Of a stretch of DNA of 64,000 bases, positions 62,950-64,000 are shown piece after piece (position 1 is the stretch's first letter; each line of letters begins with the position of its first letter). The notes beneath the pieces are model-generated. The model worked only from the letters and a program-made list of their open reading frames with translations, was not told the DNA's origin and searched no databases. The stretch spans positions 2,283,001-2,347,000 of the forward strand of contig NZ_BTFW01000001.1 in the NCBI RefSeq assembly GCF_033242265.1. The letters are read 5' to 3'. The stretch comes from Novosphingobium sp. IK01 (GTDB lineage Bacteria; Pseudomonadota; Alphaproteobacteria; Sphingomonadales; Sphingomonadaceae). The translations under genes and the position numbers were made by a program.

Positions 62950-64000
62950 ATGATCAATACCGTACTAGATAAGGTTAAATCCGGAGGCCCGATTTTCTGG
63001 ATCACGGTACTGATCCCAACTTTCCTTTCAGCCTTGTACTTCGGCCTTTTTGCGTCAGATGTGTACATTTCAGAATCGGAATTCATCGTCCGCAGTCCAG
63101 ACAAGCCTGCTCAATCCGGCTTGGGCATACTCCTCAAAAGCAGCGGCTTTGCCAATGCTGGCGATGAGATCTACGCTGCACAGAACTACCTGCTGTCCCG
63201 TGACGCCCTGCAAGCCCTCAACGTTCATGACGATTTTGCAAAATCATACGGGAATAATTCGGTTTCAGTGTTTGATCGCTACAACGCGGCCGGATTTTCT
63301 GGTACATTTGAAGATCTTTACAAATATTATAGCAAAAAAGTTGAGGTTGATCACGACAGCACGTCTTCTATCGTTACCCTGACTGTTCGCGCCTATACAC
63401 CACGTGATGCCCGTCGGTTTAACGAACATCTTCTTGAAATGGCGGAGGAGACAGTCAACAAGTTGAATGAGCGCGGCCGTCAGGATTTAATCCGCTTTGC
63501 CCAAGCCGAGGTCAACGAAGCTCGCAAAAAATCTCAAGACGCCGCACTCGCATTGTCCAACTACCGCAACCAACAAGGCATTGTAGACCCCGAGAAGCAA
63601 GCCACCATTCAATTGCAGATGATCTCGAAATTACAAGATGATCTGATCGTGACACGCACACAACTACGTGAATTGCGCACATTTGCACCTGAAAACCCCC
63701 AAATTCCAGCTCTCGAAGCTCGCGCAAAGGGTATTGCAGCAGAGATCGATGAGGCCACAGGCCTCGTCGCCGGTGGACGCGGTTCGCTATCCACCCAAGC
63801 TGCACAGTATCAGCGCCTGCAACTCGACAACCAGTTTGCCGAACGCCAGTTGGCCAGCGCCATGACCTCACTGGAGGATGCTCGAAACGAAGCCCGCCGC
63901 AAGCAGGCCTATGTCGAACGGATCGTCGAGCCCAACGCTCCGGACTCCGCTCTCGAACCGCGCCGCCTGCGCGGAATCTTCACGACATTCGTGCTGGGTC
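62950..64000 (+). CDS. kpsE: KpsE/CtrB/BexC-type capsule export inner-membrane protein (3' end outside window)
   Basis: The frame is open from ATG 62950 through the window end (350 codons so far, no stop). An N-terminal helix (FWITVLIPTFLSALYFGLFA) leads to a periplasmic domain (SESEFIVRSPDKP) with a long coiled coil (about 170-300), and at the end VEPNAPDSALEPRRLRGIF, the PxxP-like junction before a second membrane helix typical of polysaccharide co-polymerase 3 proteins. It links the ABC exporter with the outer-membrane channel. GC is far lower than in its neighbours (26 of 60 in 63241-63300), rising again near 63840. Confidence 0.88.
   Translation, partial: MINTVLDKVKSGGPIFWITVLIPTFLSALYFGLFASDVYISESEFIVRSPDKPAQSGLGILLKSSGFANAGDEIYAAQNYLLSRDALQALNVHDDFAKSYGNNSVSVFDRYNAAGFSGTFEDLYKYYSKKVEVDHDSTSSIVTLTVRAYTPRDARRFNEHLLEMAEETVNKLNERGRQDLIRFAQAEVNEARKKSQDAALALSNYRNQQGIVDPEKQATIQLQMISKLQDDLIVTRTQLRELRTFAPENPQIPALEARAKGIAAEIDEATGLVAGGRGSLSTQAAQYQRLQLDNQFAERQLASAMTSLEDARNEARRKQAYVERIVEPNAPDSALEPRRLRGIFTTFVLG

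Noticed and set aside
1..64000. CRISPR arrays, insertion sequences or prophage
   Set aside because: No regularly spaced short repeats, transposase, integrase or phage structural genes were found on either strand.

Overview
The window is GC-rich and densely coded. It looks like chromosomal DNA of an alphaproteobacterium of the Sphingomonadales, most likely a Novosphingobium or close relative. This is inferred from gene content (DUF4167, DUF2093, UPF0262, CarD, an esterase-like phytase-family protein, lipid 2-hydroxylase candidates), codon usage and Sphingomonad-style palindromic intergenic repeats, not from a marker-gene search. No insertion sequence, prophage or CRISPR array is visible. Most of the window is housekeeping DNA; the accessory part is the right end, from about 51.4 kb.

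Layout. 0-5.5 kb: end of a phytase-like gene, rpmB, tadA, a nested palindromic repeat, ppa, a DUF1345 membrane protein and an M61 peptidase. 5.6-13.1 kb: translation and modification genes hisS-prfA-prmC, then DUF4167, lnt and metK, the last with a palindromic operator candidate. 13.1-20.6 kb: acyl-CoA ligase, ggt, pyrD, an FMN-dependent 2-hydroxy-acid oxidase, a small gene behind a Fur box, and DUF2093; an orphan terminator suggests a small RNA near 18.2 kb. 20.7-30.1 kb: xseA and purD with overlapping divergent start codons, a PfkB kinase, a lipoprotein, carD, and a helicase-S4-fdxA operon next to rpoZ. 30.4-37.3 kb: a tandem PilZ protein, a three-gene membrane glycan locus (UGM-like flavoprotein, GtrA, STT3-like GT-C enzyme) and dxs. 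37.5-51.4 kb: a POT peptide transporter facing a GntR regulator, ihfB, tRNA-Leu(UAA), polA, a tiny Ala-rich lipoprotein, a beta-lactamase-fold protein, dnaB, UPF0262, GH25, cdd, dcd and yifB.

51.4-64 kb is a cell-envelope island. It holds kpsS- and kpsC-like Kdo transferases, the CMP-Kdo supply genes kdsA, kdsD and kdsB, a histidine phosphatase, a glycosyltransferase, an LTA-synthase-family phosphotransferase, two lipid hydroxylase candidates (a histidine-box fatty-acid hydroxylase and an LpxO/AspH-like dioxygenase), and the 5' part of a kpsE/ctrB-like export gene. Together they predict an ABC-transporter-dependent capsule built on a Kdo linker and exported by a KpsE-type complex, with lipid 2-hydroxylation encoded alongside. 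The kpsE gene and its leader are clearly lower in GC than everything before, which suggests that the serotype-variable part of the capsule locus begins at about 62.7 kb and continues beyond the window.

A 55-bp repeat core flanked by hairpins occurs three times (37.4, 40.7 and 60.6 kb) with compensating changes in the hairpin stems. Start codons were moved from the longest open frame wherever a Shine-Dalgarno sequence, signal peptide or family length argued for it; such choices are stated per gene.
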